DNA of 64,000 nt, from positions 3,472,001 to 3,536,000 of the forward strand of contig WJXW01000004.1 in assembly GCA_015832175.1 (NCBI GenBank), given 5' to 3'. This stretch comes from Paraphaeosphaeria minitans (Eukaryota > Ascomycota > Dothideomycetes > Pleosporales > Didymosphaeriaceae). Both the position numbers and the translations under genes were made by a program. The notes under the pieces were generated by a model. The model saw only the letters and a program-made list of their open reading frames with translations, was not told the DNA's origin and searched no databases. Numbering within the stretch: position 1 is the first letter of the stretch; every line of letters begins with the position of its first letter. Shown piece after piece: positions 1 to 11,265 of the stretch.

Positions 1-702
1 ACTGGCCACGGTGCAAGGCGCCATAACCCCGAACGACGGCGGAAGTCTCGTGTATCTCCCTTCGATCCACATGAGGCACCTGCATGTTATGTGATGGCGG
101 GCAGCATGAGCACCGGACTCGCGTCCTTGCAGCGATAACGTGGTCATCGCGACCTTGCGGTGTTTGTTGGAGGAACGCCCCTGAGTGGGTCGAGCTGCCG
201 TAGACTAACTTGATCTGGTTAGAGTCATCTACGGAAGCGGAGCCCCTGGCAAGACCTCACTCCTCCGTTGCACCGTATGGATCGTACCCCAGCACCTCAA
301 TACCTGCGCTATCATCTGGCAAAAGGCGATTGTTGTGGTAAGTATGTGGCTACGGTACCATAGAATTTTGCATCAAGCAGCTGAGCTACCTACCTACAAA
401 GAAGCGATCTAATCATATGAATTGAAGAGCGCAAAAGCGGGCCTACAACAGTACCTATATACTTTAGCTTATCCGCGGTAAAAGCTTTACAGTGGGCAAG
501 CAGTAGGTATCGCTCACTTTTCATTGTTCAGAATCACAGGTGTATTGGGGCGAAAACCCCGTCAACGTTTCACAGACATGTCAACCGCGCAGTCAAGTAT
601 GGACATTATCAATTGGTTCGAGCAAAATCTACAGGAGAAATCTAAACGACAAACAAGCGAGCAACATCAATCATACATCTCATACCCAGAACCCCGCACC
701 AC
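1..702. other. Left-edge spacer, no supported gene
   Basis: I see no convincing coding region here. The short open frames near 524-803 have no recognisable protein character and partly overlap the 3' end of the neighbouring minus-strand gene. The stretch probably holds the 3' flank of that gene and unassigned intergenic DNA. Confidence 0.5.
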
Positions 703-1635
703 CTAAAAGAACTCGCCGTGAGTGTAAGGCGTGTGCGGCAGCAACGATTCGTACTCGGAGCTGGGATCAACCTCCACGATGTTCGTGCCCCTCTTCCCAT
801 TAGTGGTCCCATCGGTCCCCGGCGCATTGAAGCATGCGCCGCCCTCGTCGAGGCGGTCCCCGAGGTAGGCCCTCGCCGCGTTCAACTGGTTGGCCATGCA
901 GCTCGCATCCTTGCCCGTGTAGTCAATCGCATGTCCGTTGATGTCGTAGTTGAGGTAGGTCCCGATCTGGGCAAAGTCTTCGGTGGGGTTGTTCGCCGCG
1001 TAGCTGTCGGGCACGCAGGAATCGGCGTTGATGGCGTTGTTGAAGACGTCGCCGTTGGAGAAGGCGAAGCCGTCGCGGTCGTTGCAGTGCATGGATTCGT
1101 GGCTGAACCACGTCGTGCTGGGCGCGCCGCCGCAGAAGATGCTGTTGCCGTCCGAGTAGCCGCCGCCGCCACCGAATCCATTCATCGTGACCATGTGGAG
1201 GACGTTGCTGCGCGCACCGGGGGGCACGGTGCCCAAGCCGTTGATGGCTTCGTCCACGGTGAGCTCGGCGTTTGCGCAGCGGCAGAGGATCCAGGGGTCG
1301 CGGCCGGAAGGGCAGTCATCGTACGTGACGTCGTAGACCTCCAGGTCTTGGATCTGGCACTTGGGACGCGCATCGGTGTCACTGATGGCTTCTCGCGCCT
1401 TGTCGAAGCAGTTCTGGGGGTACCGTCCTGCATCCCACTTGGAAGAGTATCCCTGTTTTATCGGCGGGATGCGAGAAGAGTCTGCGGTGAGGGCATCGAA
1501 GTTGTCCAGGAGCGGTGTCTTATCCAGATCCCGCTGGCTCAATTGCGACATGCCATGAGACAGAGGAAGAGTAAAGGCGCGGGTGCTGGTCGCCAGCGCC
1601 AGAGCGACACCAGTAGCAGATGTGAACCGAACCAT
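703..1635 (-). CDS. Secreted Con-13-like protein with an HESMH motif
   Basis: Intronless, 310 aa from the ATG at 1635; five further codons upstream are open but begin at TTG. Residues 1-20 form a signal peptide (hydrophobic ALALATSTRAF), so the product is probably secreted or wall-associated. The mature part has evenly spaced cysteines, a DPWILCRC segment near residues 113-120, a glycine run, and HESMHCND at about residues 179-186, which resembles the HExxH zinc site of metzincin-like proteins. This layout recalls the fungal family annotated as conidiation-specific protein 13; that assignment is from memory of the family pattern and is moderate. Enzymatic activity is not shown. A TATA-like TATATAGT lies on the minus strand about 100 nt upstream (around 1740). 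A long opposite-strand frame (718-1686) is a shadow of its GC-rich codons. Confidence 0.6.
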   Translation of the reverse strand: MVRFTSATGVALALATSTRAFTLPLSHGMSQLSQRDLDKTPLLDNFDALTADSSRIPPIKQGYSSKWDAGRYPQNCFDKAREAISDTDARPKCQIQDLEVYDVTYDDCPSGRDPWILCRCANAELTVDEAINGLGTVPPGARSNVLHMVTMNGFGGGGGYSDGNSIFCGGAPSTTWFSHESMHCNDRDGFAFSNGDVFNNAINADSCVPDSYAANNPTEDFAQIGTYLNYDINGHAIDYTGKDASCMANQLNAARAYLGDRLDEGGACFNAPGTDGTTNGKRGTNIVEVDPSSEYESLLPHTPYTHGEFF

Positions 1636-1735
1636 GTTGGATACGAACAAAGAGCGATGGAGGTATCAAAAAAAGTAGATGAGTAATGCAGTAAATGAGA
1701 ATCTTGATGGCGTGAAGATAGACAACGGACTCGCA

Positions 1736-1746
1736 CGAACTATATA
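1736..1746 (-). promoter_or_regulatory. TATA-like element upstream of the Con-13-like gene
   Basis: The minus strand reads GTATATAGTT here, about 100 nt upstream of the ATG at 1635. This is a plausible distance for a fungal TATA box, but no experiment supports it. Confidence 0.4.
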
Positions 1747-3769
1747 CCTCCTCCCCGTCGTCTGAGCATAGGATGAAACAATGTTTCCACTGCGTAGTCT
1801 GTTCTACGATTGGACGTCCGGTGGAGAGCGTGGCAGTGACAAGCTCGCATCTCGCAAGATGCTTCCCCACTCCCTTGCCCCGTAGACGGAGGGAGGCCTG
1901 GAAGGAAATTTCATAAGCGGAGTGACCAAAGCTTTCCGAAGCGAAGTCCGCAGTCTACAAGCGCAGCATACGGTACCTTAACAAGGCGCGGATCGTCAGA
2001 CTGGTCTTCTGCCAAACCTACGTTGTTCAATTTCCGAACCTATCTATCTCGCAGTGATTGACGCAAAATCTCATAACCAGAGCCTCAGATGCCAAATGAG
2101 CAAGCATCTTCAGTGTATGCAGGCGCGCCCAAAGCAGCAGTTCGTTTCACGGAGGTGTTCCGCGCCCAAGCACGAGTACGCTAGACGGAAGGCCGCAGCG
2201 TTTGGGGGCGGGAATCCCTCGCCTCGACCAATGAGGAGCGACGCGGGCGAAAAAGCGTTTAAGGTTAATTAGGCGGGAAGGATCCTGGGCGGAGAGCTTA
2301 TAAAAGCTGTGCAATTACTGATGTTGGATGCACTAACGTGGAGCTGAGAGGCCCGAGCAGGTTCACTGCGCCACTGCCGTCATGGGAGTAGGTAGAAGGC
2401 TTGTTCACAATTTCCCGCATCGTTCACCAAGGGACAGCGCGGAAAATACCACAACTCGAATGACAATGGTCGAATTTATAATAATATCACGAGCTTCAGT
2501 CCCCTTCCATAGGTAATGCGACGCATACACAGTAGGTCGCACGCGACCCTCCAAGCTCTCCGAGAACAAAGCATCCGCAGCACAGCATAGACTCTTCGTT
2601 GGATTCCCAAGCGCGAATCCTGCACCTTGGCCATCGAAATCTTAAACCGCCAGTACGTGACAACGGCAAGCAGGCGATCCGAGTACCTAATCCCTTTCGA
2701 ACGCGCCTTGGCTCTTACAAGACGCCCAGCCTAGGTATAAGCCTCCAGGATCCAAAACTGACTCGTGAGACTGAAAATAGAAAAAAATGTCACCGCAGCT
2801 GCGGACGCTCCGCCTCCACCCAGCTCCAAGCGAAGATAACGTGCCCTGTCCTCCCGGCCCTACACACGCTTGTCCCCATGTTCTAGATACCCCGTGTAAA
2901 CTCACCTATAGGAGTTCTGAAAGTTGCTGATCTTTTTCCCTTTTCCCTTTACAGTACAAAGTACAGTACTTGGAGTAAGACTTTTTTTGCTCGCCCGTCT
3001 TCCCTGAAGAAATAAGAAGACGACTTCACAGCGCCAAGAGGTTCAGACTGTCAGAACTTCCATCGGTGAGTTTTTACGGTGTGCTTCCTTTCACCCCTTC
3101 GTGAAGCTGACTGGAGATCGGCATAACCATTACGCCGGCCTCCAAACTTAGCCCATGATGGGTGGTTACCCACGCCCTCCTACTGTGTACGTGACTCCCA
3201 CGGGGACATCGTGAATCGCATCAAGCACTGCATGGCCAGCTGACGGTCCGACCTCCACACAGCCCGCAGCCAGGCGACAGCGCAAAATGAGACACGACGC
3301 CGTCTTCCTACCTAACTCGCTGACCCTTTCTCCGGATGAAAATATACACCCTTTCGATTTTTCGAGTTTTCGAGTTTTTTAGTTTTTTTTTTTTTGCTTT
3401 TTTCCAGGCCTGCAGATTGTGGATAGTCTTGACCAAGAGAGCGGGAATACCTAGGTGTTCAGGCATTTCAAAAAGGTAGTCCACCCACGCGCACTTCTCA
3501 AACCCAAAACACCCAGTCCCTTCCATTGTACAGACACCACCCCGTACCCAATCTGCTGGTACCGCTCATCTGCGGGGTTCATGACAATGATGGTGATGCC
3601 GGTGTCACCGGGAATGATATCCGGACGCGTTGCCGCGACCTTGATCATCGCATCTGTACCATCGAGTGGGCATTCAAAGGATATGAGCACGCCGAACGAC
3701 GGTCTTATCCATGGTCATGCCTTCAATCTAGCGGGATCCGGCACCCACGCTCCCTGTCCAACCGTTTCT
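1747..3769. other. Spacer with a possible remnant reading frame at 3451-3690
   Basis: About 2 kb with no convincing gene. Poly-T and T-rich tracts occur at 2930-2990 and 3355-3400. On the minus strand, 3451-3690 is open and has protein-like composition (FECPLDGTDAMIKVAAT), and the same frame runs through 3715-3954 apart from one TGA at 3715-3717. This could be a decayed or alternatively spliced 3' part of the gene that follows on the minus strand, but I could not place a good intron that joins them. Confidence 0.4.
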
Positions 3770-4918
3770 CTAAGCTTGAAGCGACACTCCACAAGCTGCT
3801 GGGCGTAGTACTCCACCGTTGGCTCCCGGGTGCGAAACCGCCCTCTCAAAGGCATCGTATTTTGTGTTTGTGGAGTTGGTTCGGGCGAGTGCGGCGGGGC
3901 GTGGTTGGTCATGGGTTGGCTGCACTGGCGTGGCTGCATCGGAGGTGCCATCAACCCACAAATGCCGGGGGCCCGTTACATGGGCGTCATCAGAAGCCGC
4001 GGTATTCGTGCTCGTGCTTTGAGTGAAAGCTGTGGTCGACGATGGAAGCTCACCGTCATCGGCTATGTTGACGACGTCCCAGAACGCCTTGATTACCTCC
4101 TGGATATGATCTCGTTGTGTATCTTCCTGTGTTCGCAGCCCATGAATACCTATCCCGCTGGAAGAAGTAGCGTCTTCGGTTGTTTGGCCACATGCCGGCA
4201 GCTGTTCCATATCGGAGGATGGACCTTGCTGCTCGACGCCGTCAGCGGGATCTTGTACTCCATCATTCCATTCCCAGCTTGTGGCGAGTATATCTGGATT
4301 GTCTTGGTCAGGCTCTGCGACCTCTACTGGTTCTTCGCCAAGAAGCAATTTGAGGTAATCGTCATCAATACCAGCGTAGCGGAGTTCGTAGTTGGTGTCA
4401 ATGGGATGCAGCGGATCTGTGCTTCGCACCCAGTCGTCGTCGTCTCCATCGTATACCGGCTCGGTGGTGCCAGGCAGTACGACCTCTTCAGGCTGCACTT
4501 CTCGTTCCAATGGCGAAGATGGCAGCTTGCTCCATCCCACCTTCGCCGGACTCACTCTCCGGATCTTTACTTTATCGCCATGTGGAACAGTCCTATCCAG
4601 CTCCCACGCCTTAAGCTCATACTCCATCTCAAGCTGCTCAATCAACTTGAACACTGCCGGTGCTCCTGGTAGCTCCCCTTTCACGAGCTCGTTGTGAAAA
4701 CACCTAGCTTTCTCGAGTCGTGCTTGCCAGCGTGAGACCCAAGCTTCTCTCGAGCACTTGCTGCAGCAAGAAGAGCGCTTGATCGTGACGTATCCTTCGG
4801 CTGTGCAAGCTGCTCGTCGGCTGCCCCGTCTTTCCTTGACCTTTGTTCCTCCACAACGCGATTGGCACCGTGTGACATAGTGACCACAGCCAAAGGAATA
4901 GTATATCACCGTGCACAT
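3770..4918 (-). CDS. Unrecognised fungal protein with an N-terminal Cys/His cluster
   Basis: The frame is open from 5209, but the credible start is the ATG at 4918 (MCTVIYYSFGCGHYVTRC), giving 382 aa. The first 60 residues carry a Cys/His-rich pattern (CGHYVTRC, CGG, CSKC) that could bind zinc; such short N-terminal Cys/His segments followed by long variable tails are common in fungal-specific proteins of unknown function. The middle is acidic (DGDDDDW, then several DDD groups) and the C-terminus is Ser/Thr-rich and probably disordered. The stop at 3770 is the first in frame. A parallel frame through 3715-3954 is also protein-like, so an unrecognised intron or a frameshift near 3860 could change the C-terminus. 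Function unknown. Confidence 0.55.
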   Translation of the reverse strand: MCTVIYYSFGCGHYVTRCQSRCGGTKVKERRGSRRAACTAEGYVTIKRSSCCSKCSREAWVSRWQARLEKARCFHNELVKGELPGAPAVFKLIEQLEMEYELKAWELDRTVPHGDKVKIRRVSPAKVGWSKLPSSPLEREVQPEEVVLPGTTEPVYDGDDDDWVRSTDPLHPIDTNYELRYAGIDDDYLKLLLGEEPVEVAEPDQDNPDILATSWEWNDGVQDPADGVEQQGPSSDMEQLPACGQTTEDATSSSGIGIHGLRTQEDTQRDHIQEVIKAFWDVVNIADDGELPSSTTAFTQSTSTNTAASDDAHVTGPRHLWVDGTSDAATPVQPTHDQPRPAALARTNSTNTKYDAFERAVSHPGANGGVLRPAACGVSLQA

Positions 4919-6325
4919 AGCGAAGCCGAGAAGGTGAGGCGCTTGGTGTTGTTTTGGGCTCTTCTCCGAAGTAGACCGATGTTCGCTGCCTATTTTTGCT
5001 CGCCCCTCGCTGGATGAAGGACAGAGCAATAGCAACTGCTTGGGTTGAAAGTCGAGGGTGATGCTGACGCTTTTGCAGCCGTACTCCCAACGGTGTTGTT
5101 TGTATGCCAAATTCGAGTTCGAGGGGTGTGGGCCACAAGGTCTACTAGCCCGAGATTGCATAGTTGACGGAATGTTCCAGATGGCGTTATTATTGCACAG
5201 TTCAAACACGCGCCATCAAACCAACCACTTGAAAGTCAAACGTCGAAGGCAGTGGCCATGGAAAACTTCTGCTTCAGCAGTAGCGTAGCTACTCTTCCAT
5301 TAGCATCGGTCTACATTGTTGACGTCCGACTCGAGGTGAAGGGCAAACAGTCGACAAGTACCGGGACCAAAGTCTTACAGAGCGAGAATAGTCCAAGCAG
5401 TCTAAGCAGTCTAAGCAGTCTAAGTAGTCTAAGCAGTGTCAGACAGTAGTCAGAGTGATTGCGCATTAGCGAAAGTGACAACTCCGAACCCAGGTGAAGG
5501 TAGGAAAAGCGAGATTACTCGTCAGATCAGCTTCAAGCCGACCTCGCCATGCCAAAGAACTCGAAAGTCCATTGCAAATCTTGTCGCGGCAACTCCCATC
5601 TCGGCAAACAAGCGATCTGTTTGTTGCGATGACGCCGCGGAGCAAAGTGAGAGACGCGCTTTGTCCGCGCTTAACGCGCCGTCACCTGACCCCCGGGTGA
5701 AGGAGCATTCTCGGAGCTGTCCACCACCACCACGACCAAGAAAACCTGCCGATTCGGATGTCGATTCGGAAGCCGCACAGTCGATCAAGATTCTATTTCC
5801 GATCATATTTAGTGAAACCTGAATCATCGACATTTCGTCTAGAAAGACGAACGGTTCCTACTTGTTCGCTAGGAATCCTTTTATTATACACACCGGGATC
5901 CTTTTACACGCCGGGATGCGCATCATTAGAGGAAGGAGTGCCAGGTACCTAGCGCAGTCACATCGCGTAACGTCTTGACCCGACTCGACATTGATGTTGC
6001 AACCGCAGAAACACGAGGAACAAGAATGCAATCGACAACACGGTGGAACGACCAAGGTTTCATACGTGTCATGGTCAATAACGACCTTTGCATTATACAT
6101 TGTTCGCGTACTCCGACGTTGCGATTTCAAGAATTAGCGTCGCCACAGGCGCGCGCGGGTTTGTCTCAAACACTCAAAGTAAAAATAAGCCAGGCTCGCT
6201 GTACAACAAGGTTGGATCGTCGTAACATCGTCTCCTCGTAATCATTAAAGTCCGGCAAGGCGTATGGAGGGCCGCCGTGTAATATAGACGAAGAAATGCG
6301 TGTCCCGCAAATGAAATAGCAATAA
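4919..6325. other. Spacer with a 10-bp direct repeat
   Basis: No supported gene. It holds about five tandem copies of the decamer AGTCTAAGCA around 5391-5440. The open frames at 5436-5833 lie on both strands and show no recognisable protein features. Confidence 0.5.
5391..5440. repeat. Short tandem repeat, 10-bp unit
   Basis: About five copies of AGTCTAAGCA with single-base variants (one copy has AGTAGTCTA), flanked by CAG-rich sequence. Confidence 0.8.
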
Positions 6326-7960
6326 TCAGTACCGCACCACAGGGGGAAGCGCTGCCTCGTCCTGCATCATCACGCCCGTCTTGATGCCATCTTTCTCAAT
6401 CCTCTGCATCCAGTCTTGATCGGTCTTCTTCTCTTTCTTGAGTGCCCATGTACTAAACACTTTCCTTAGCTTCGACTTGTGCTCTGGCGCCTTGGAGGCA
6501 GGTGTTGCCGTGACCTGGACCACGTTCGGGTATGCGATCTGGTCAGCGTCAAATGGGCGGTCGGATTGCAGTCCATCCGCGCTGATCTTGCGGGAAAAAT
6601 TAGGCGCGGCGAGGCGACCGTCGGCACTCGCTCTCGGGTTGCCATAGCTGTTATGCTGCAGTGTGTGCTCGTTGGCACGCAGTTTGAGTTGTTCGTCAAG
6701 AGCTTGTATACCTGACATAGCCGATATCATGTGGTCAAAGTCCATAGATCGATCTTCTGGCACCACCACCACCGTACTCTTTTGGGCAAAGGCCTGTTGG
6801 GTGGGTGATCTGACAAGGGGTGAAACGTGTCCTGAAGTATTTGCGTATCGGACCGCCAGTGTATCCGATCCGCTTCTACGGTGATGGTGACGGGCAGCCA
6901 CAGCGTAGCTTTGCTGCTGTTGGTCCTGTGTTCGCATAAGAGTTGCGATGTGGGCGCCTTGTACCGAAGCCTTGGGCTTTTCCTTTAGTCTCTCGGGCTC
7001 CTTCCACGTGTCTAGGCTAGGTAGGGGTGGCAGCTCGCGGTTGAGGTTCAGTTCGCTCTTCTTTTCGTGCTCGACCAGTCCCTTTCGCGCGCTCGAGGTG
7101 GTGGGTCTGCTGCTGCTGCGAGAGCTAGAACGATTCAGTCCCCAGCTTCGCCACCCTTGAGCAGAACCACTGCGTTTCGGCTGATCGGAAGACTGGCTCT
7201 TCAGAGAGGCGTGCGACTGTGCGCGACTGAGGCTCCGGGACCCAGGGAACATGTATCCGCGGATACCCGATCTGATGCTATTTGCGCGACTGGGAGGTTT
7301 GTCCGACGTCTGCGGTCGAGACTGTGGGTGGGCAGCAAGCTGTTGACGGCGCTTCTCGAGTTCTTGCCGCATCCACTCAGCAGCGTGGGCATCGGCAATA
7401 GCCGCAGGATTGTCACCTTGACGCGATGTGCGTTTGGAGCTCACGTGCGTTACAGCTACCGAAGTCGGGGCCGTCGAGCCGGTGTACATGTGTGTATCCG
7501 TCGACGCAGTAAGCGGGGTTCCAACACTCATGCCATCGTCGGTGTCTGTGTCAGCGCGGGCAAGGACATATCTAGGAGCGTCAATCGTGGGAGACTTGAG
7601 CGGCCGCCTGGCCTCGGCATCCGAGGCGGTGTTGTCCGGATTCTCCACCCTCCTCTTTCCGGTGTTGGCTCTCAAGGGTAGGTCTGGGTAGGTCTTGGGT
7701 GCGGTGGCCACTTTCTGCGATCCTTTCCGTGCATTGAAGGAGGTGGGGTGCTCGGACGGGGCGCCGGTGGGTCGGTGAACTCTAACGTGCTCGTCTGTCT
7801 TGTGCTCTCTCCGCCTGTGTGGTCCGCGGAAGTCGAGCTTGGGGTCTGCGTCGGGGATGTCGTGGTCGGACGGCTTGAAGTTCTGGAGGATGAGGGCGCA
7901 CGCAGCTCGCAGGTCCTGCTCAGTCTTGGGGTCGATGCGCTGGCGGCTGATGTACGTCAT
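6326..7960 (-). CDS. Unrecognised Ser/Arg-rich fungal protein
   Basis: The frame opens at 8239, but the preferred start is the ATG at 7960 (MTYISRQRIDPKTEQDLRAA), which gives 544 aa and begins with a compact, probably helical segment. The rest is low complexity: a basic stretch, Ser/Arg-rich patches (SSSRSSSRPTT), many SP/TP sites, and a moderately conserved-looking end (KLRKVFSTWALKKEKKTDQDWMQRIEKDG) that could be a helix. No catalytic domain is visible. The composition suggests an intrinsically disordered, phosphorylated cytoplasmic or nuclear protein. The upstream region (8240-8460) carries GA-rich tracts typical of a leader. Function unknown. Confidence 0.6.
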   Translation of the reverse strand: MTYISRQRIDPKTEQDLRAACALILQNFKPSDHDIPDADPKLDFRGPHRRREHKTDEHVRVHRPTGAPSEHPTSFNARKGSQKVATAPKTYPDLPLRANTGKRRVENPDNTASDAEARRPLKSPTIDAPRYVLARADTDTDDGMSVGTPLTASTDTHMYTGSTAPTSVAVTHVSSKRTSRQGDNPAAIADAHAAEWMRQELEKRRQQLAAHPQSRPQTSDKPPSRANSIRSGIRGYMFPGSRSLSRAQSHASLKSQSSDQPKRSGSAQGWRSWGLNRSSSRSSSRPTTSSARKGLVEHEKKSELNLNRELPPLPSLDTWKEPERLKEKPKASVQGAHIATLMRTQDQQQQSYAVAARHHHRRSGSDTLAVRYANTSGHVSPLVRSPTQQAFAQKSTVVVVPEDRSMDFDHMISAMSGIQALDEQLKLRANEHTLQHNSYGNPRASADGRLAAPNFSRKISADGLQSDRPFDADQIAYPNVVQVTATPASKAPEHKSKLRKVFSTWALKKEKKTDQDWMQRIEKDGIKTGVMMQDEAALPPVVRY

Positions 7961-8239
7961 GTTCACAGAGGTAACACTGTCTTTGGAAACATGTCTGACG
8001 TGCACCGGCTTCTCGGCGTGGCTGAGCTCTGCTGGCTTGTCGTTTCTCAGAGGCACCTTCTGCTCAACCGTCAGTTGTCTCGTGACGAAGCGACTGCGGG
8101 TGAGGGGAAGCTCACGATAGGAGCCAAGTTGAAGGAGAACTTCCTTCCCATGGTGGGCGACGAATACAGGGCGAAGCCGGGCACTATTGCTGTCGCGAAT
8201 GCAATAATGAAGCGTAGCGTGGGTCGTACAAAGGCTCAC

Positions 8240-9810
8240 GGTCTGGGTTTAGGAATGCTCCTGGGCTCCCAGAACGACGACGCGGGCGCGGGATATAAGT
8301 GGAGAGAGAGAGGGAGGGAGGGAGAGGCAGGGAGAGAGAGAGAAACAGCACCCGACTCGAGCAGGAGACTGGCGGCAGGCAGGCAGGAAGGCAGGAGAAG
8401 GAGAAGAAGAGAAACGCCGATAGGTAGTCTAAACTACCGTACCTATCTAATGGCAGCGTCCAGGCGCGCAGGAGTCGACTCGTTCGTTTCAGATGGTTGC
8501 CAATCAAGACCGGGGGGCTCGTTTCGGGGGCATGAAGTGGGAGTGCTGGGGCGACGGGCGCTGGCCAATAGCGCCGGTGGGCCTCGAGGGCCTCGACCTC
8601 ATTCGCACATGCACGACATAACACGCCACCAATTCAATTCGACGCCCTCGCACCTCTCGAGTGCCTGGTACACTACACTGCCTACCTAGCACCTGTACAC
8701 TATACACGCCGTCGCCTCCCCCGCCCTCCGGGTGTCGCCAGTCGCCTCAAAGGCAGACCCACCGACAGGCTGCGATAGACGGTCTACCTATGCGAGACAC
8801 GACGCCTTCGTCCGCCTGGTCGCCAACGCCCGTCTGCTTGACCGCCAACGCCCGTCCCCTAGTCTACTGCACGCCAACAGCACCATTGATCCGAGACCGA
8901 GAGCCCGCCGTTTGCATCCAGCCGACGCTCCCACGAAACAAAACATGCTCGCAGTTGGGCGTGGGCCTTCCAGAGTGGGACTGCGCTGATACACACCCAA
9001 CGGCTCCATGTCCATTGTCCATGCACCTGCTCGGCAAAAAACGGCCCCAGTCCATCCCTGTCGCTTATGCTTGGGTTGTCTGCCTTGCTGCAGATCCACC
9101 GGCTGGCACACTTTGCCTCTAGCCAACAGCACGCCTTGTTCCGAAAAATACCCGTCCCAGTGACATTACCCTAACGTCCGATGTATGTCTTTCCAGCCCC
9201 ATCTTCCTGCCAGGAGCCGTCTTCCGAACACGAATCATGAACAATATACGACATGCATGTCTGAACACAGGACATGCATCTGTTTAAACAACATAGGACA
9301 TACATATATCTAAGCAACGTACGACACGCAAATGTCTGAACAACACAGGACATGCATTTGTCTGAACACAGGACACGCACTTGTCTGAACAACACAGGAC
9401 ATGCATATGCCTAACAACATAGAACATGCATATCTGAACAATATACGACATGCATATGCCTAACAACACAGACCCAGGGTCTTCGACATGGAAAGCCGGG
9501 GAGTCATGTGCGTCCGCCGCTCCGGTTAGCCTCATCGTGAGACGATTTCGGGCGCAGTGCAACAGTGACGCTCAAAACTCCCCACTACCCAGGAACCTAT
9601 CGGGCTCAAAGCATAGACTCCTCCGCCTGGCCAACGCAGCCTCCGCCATGCAGGTAGTCATCTTCAATGGCCACAGCAACCACTTAGCTCGCAGACCTCG
9701 AATCTCCTCCATGATGCCCAACTCCCACCCCCAATCTCTTATACGGGGCCCGTCTTCCCTCTTTAGTTCTGAACACTCGACCCTCGCAAAACCCACTTAC
9801 CACCAACGCG
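8240..9810. other. Spacer with purine tracts and a degenerate minisatellite
   Basis: 8300-8412 is purine-rich (GAGAGAGG and GGCAGGCAG runs) and is probably leader or promoter of the minus-strand gene to its left. The rest up to 9230 contains only Pro/Thr-rich chance frames. A degenerate minisatellite follows at about 9232-9475. Confidence 0.5.
9232..9475. repeat. Degenerate minisatellite built on GACATGCAT
   Basis: Roughly nine units of about 26-28 bp share the pattern TCTGAACAACACAGGACA followed by TGCATATG. Each contains the self-complementary hexamer ATGCAT or a one-base variant of it. Units differ by small substitutions and indels, so the array is older than the perfect 36-bp array at 23.9 kb. 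Confidence 0.85.
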
Positions 9811-10428
9811 ATGCCCAACCTCCGGTTCCCGTCCAACCCCACAAGCTACCGCACAACAGGCTGGCAAATCGCCCTCATGCTCCTCATGGGCATAAACCAC
9901 CTCATGGATCATGACCCGCGCCACATCCAGTACAGCAAAGACCAGCGAGCCAAGCGCAAGGCTGAGAAGCAGCGTTACAAATCTGGCTTTGTGGTGGAGC
10001 TGCCTGATGAGGAGGCCAAGGACAAGGACAAGGACAAGGGCGACGAGCCCGTCCACCCCGACGCAGCTCGTCAGACCTCTCGACCGCACAGTCCTTGCTG
10101 TAACCCACCTCCTCCCGTACGTCGAGATGGCAAAGAAGCGTGGCCGTATCCTCGTGGCGCCTCGCATCACAAACACGGTGAGAACATACATGATGACAAG
10201 ATTCCCTGTAAGCACCCTTCAAAGCCAAAGCCAACGGGTAGAGCTCAGATGCGGGATGCGTGGACGAGGATGAGGGCTTTCACCAAGACGCCGTACGAGT
10301 ATGTCAAGAGAGTCGACAGCAGGAAGAAGAGAGTGAAGTTCAACCGGGATGTGCAGTGGTTTGTGTTCGACGGGGATGCGGACGACTCCGGTGGGGACTA
10401 TGGCGAGAGTATATCTAGGCGGCGTTGA
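9811..10428 (+). CDS. Small hypothetical protein
   Basis: Intronless frame of 205 aa starting at an ATG in CGCGATGCC context. The N-terminus has a short hydrophobic stretch (WQIALMLLMGINHLM), followed by a strongly charged Lys/Glu/Asp segment (DKDKDKGDE), a Pro/His-rich middle and a basic, more ordered C-terminal part (AWTRMRAFTKTPYEYVKRV). The codon pattern looks protein-like in this frame, and the internal KDKDKDK repeat is in phase with the frame. No family is recognised and an intron cannot be excluded. An opposite-strand frame (9763-10215) is considered a shadow. Confidence 0.45.
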   Translation: MPNLRFPSNPTSYRTTGWQIALMLLMGINHLMDHDPRHIQYSKDQRAKRKAEKQRYKSGFVVELPDEEAKDKDKDKGDEPVHPDAARQTSRPHSPCCNPPPPVRRDGKEAWPYPRGASHHKHGENIHDDKIPCKHPSKPKPTGRAQMRDAWTRMRAFTKTPYEYVKRVDSRKKRVKFNRDVQWFVFDGDADDSGGDYGESISRRR

Positions 10429-11265
10429 AGCGGTGCCAAGGAGGGTCTGGCATGCAAAAGAAACGTTTGCTGGACATGGCTTCTACCTGTGGAAGTCTTG
10501 CCATGAGGTGGAAGGGATGAAAGTGCACCGGTACTCGCATGTATGCTCGCAACTGGCTCTGTTACAATGCAATCGTCTACTTTTTGCCATCTGGCATTCG
10601 CTCCGGATGCTACCGAGACAGCAGTTAACGGGCGTGACGTGGACACCGACGCCACTATCGGGTCGAAATACTGGTCACGCAAAACAGCCCAAGTGACCCC
10701 AGCCCCAACTATCGAGGATCCGACTGAGCCTCTTACACCCCATCTTCATGCCAACACAAAAGACGATCCCAGGCTTCGCACCAAACACACGTTCACGTTC
10801 TGCAGCTGCAGACTCTTCTACTTCCTGGCTTGATAAATACAAGGCTTTGTAAATCTACGGTGGGATGTGGCCAGCATGGTATACCAAAGCTTCATTGACG
10901 AGGAATGGTAGGCTTCTCAAAATGAGAATTGCAGCCCTGGGATTTGCTCTTGGAGGATACTTTCAACGGCAGTCATAACACGAGGTTCGTACCGTTGCTT
11001 TGAGTGCTCCGTTTGGGGTGCGCTGAGCGCGGTGCAGTTCAAGGCCAAGCCAAGTTGGGGACGAGGCGGTCAGACTGGACGGCCTCGTAGAGAGATTTTG
11101 GGTGCTATGCGACCCTCGGGTACATCATTCAGGCTGCTAAATAGGAGCGGATGGCGTGAGGCTGTATCGAGTCATGTAAAGATGCTTTAATGTCGCTATC
11201 TTTCAGCTTCGGGCCCCTTGACGGACAACAAGAACCCCGCTTGTTGGAACGGTCCTTCTTGATCT
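10429..11265. other. Spacer, nothing recognised
   Basis: No convincing gene. It probably contains the 3' flanks of the convergent neighbours. Short frames at 10543-10833 have no recognisable features. Confidence 0.5.

Noticed and set aside
718..1686. 322-codon plus-strand frame opposite the Con-13-like gene
   Set aside because: It exactly mirrors a real gene with a signal peptide and motifs; Val/Gly/Ala/Arg-rich composition is typical of a shadow frame on GC-rich DNA.
9232..9475. Possible CRISPR array
   Set aside because: This is a eukaryotic nuclear region; the units are directly adjacent and lack unique spacers of fixed length.
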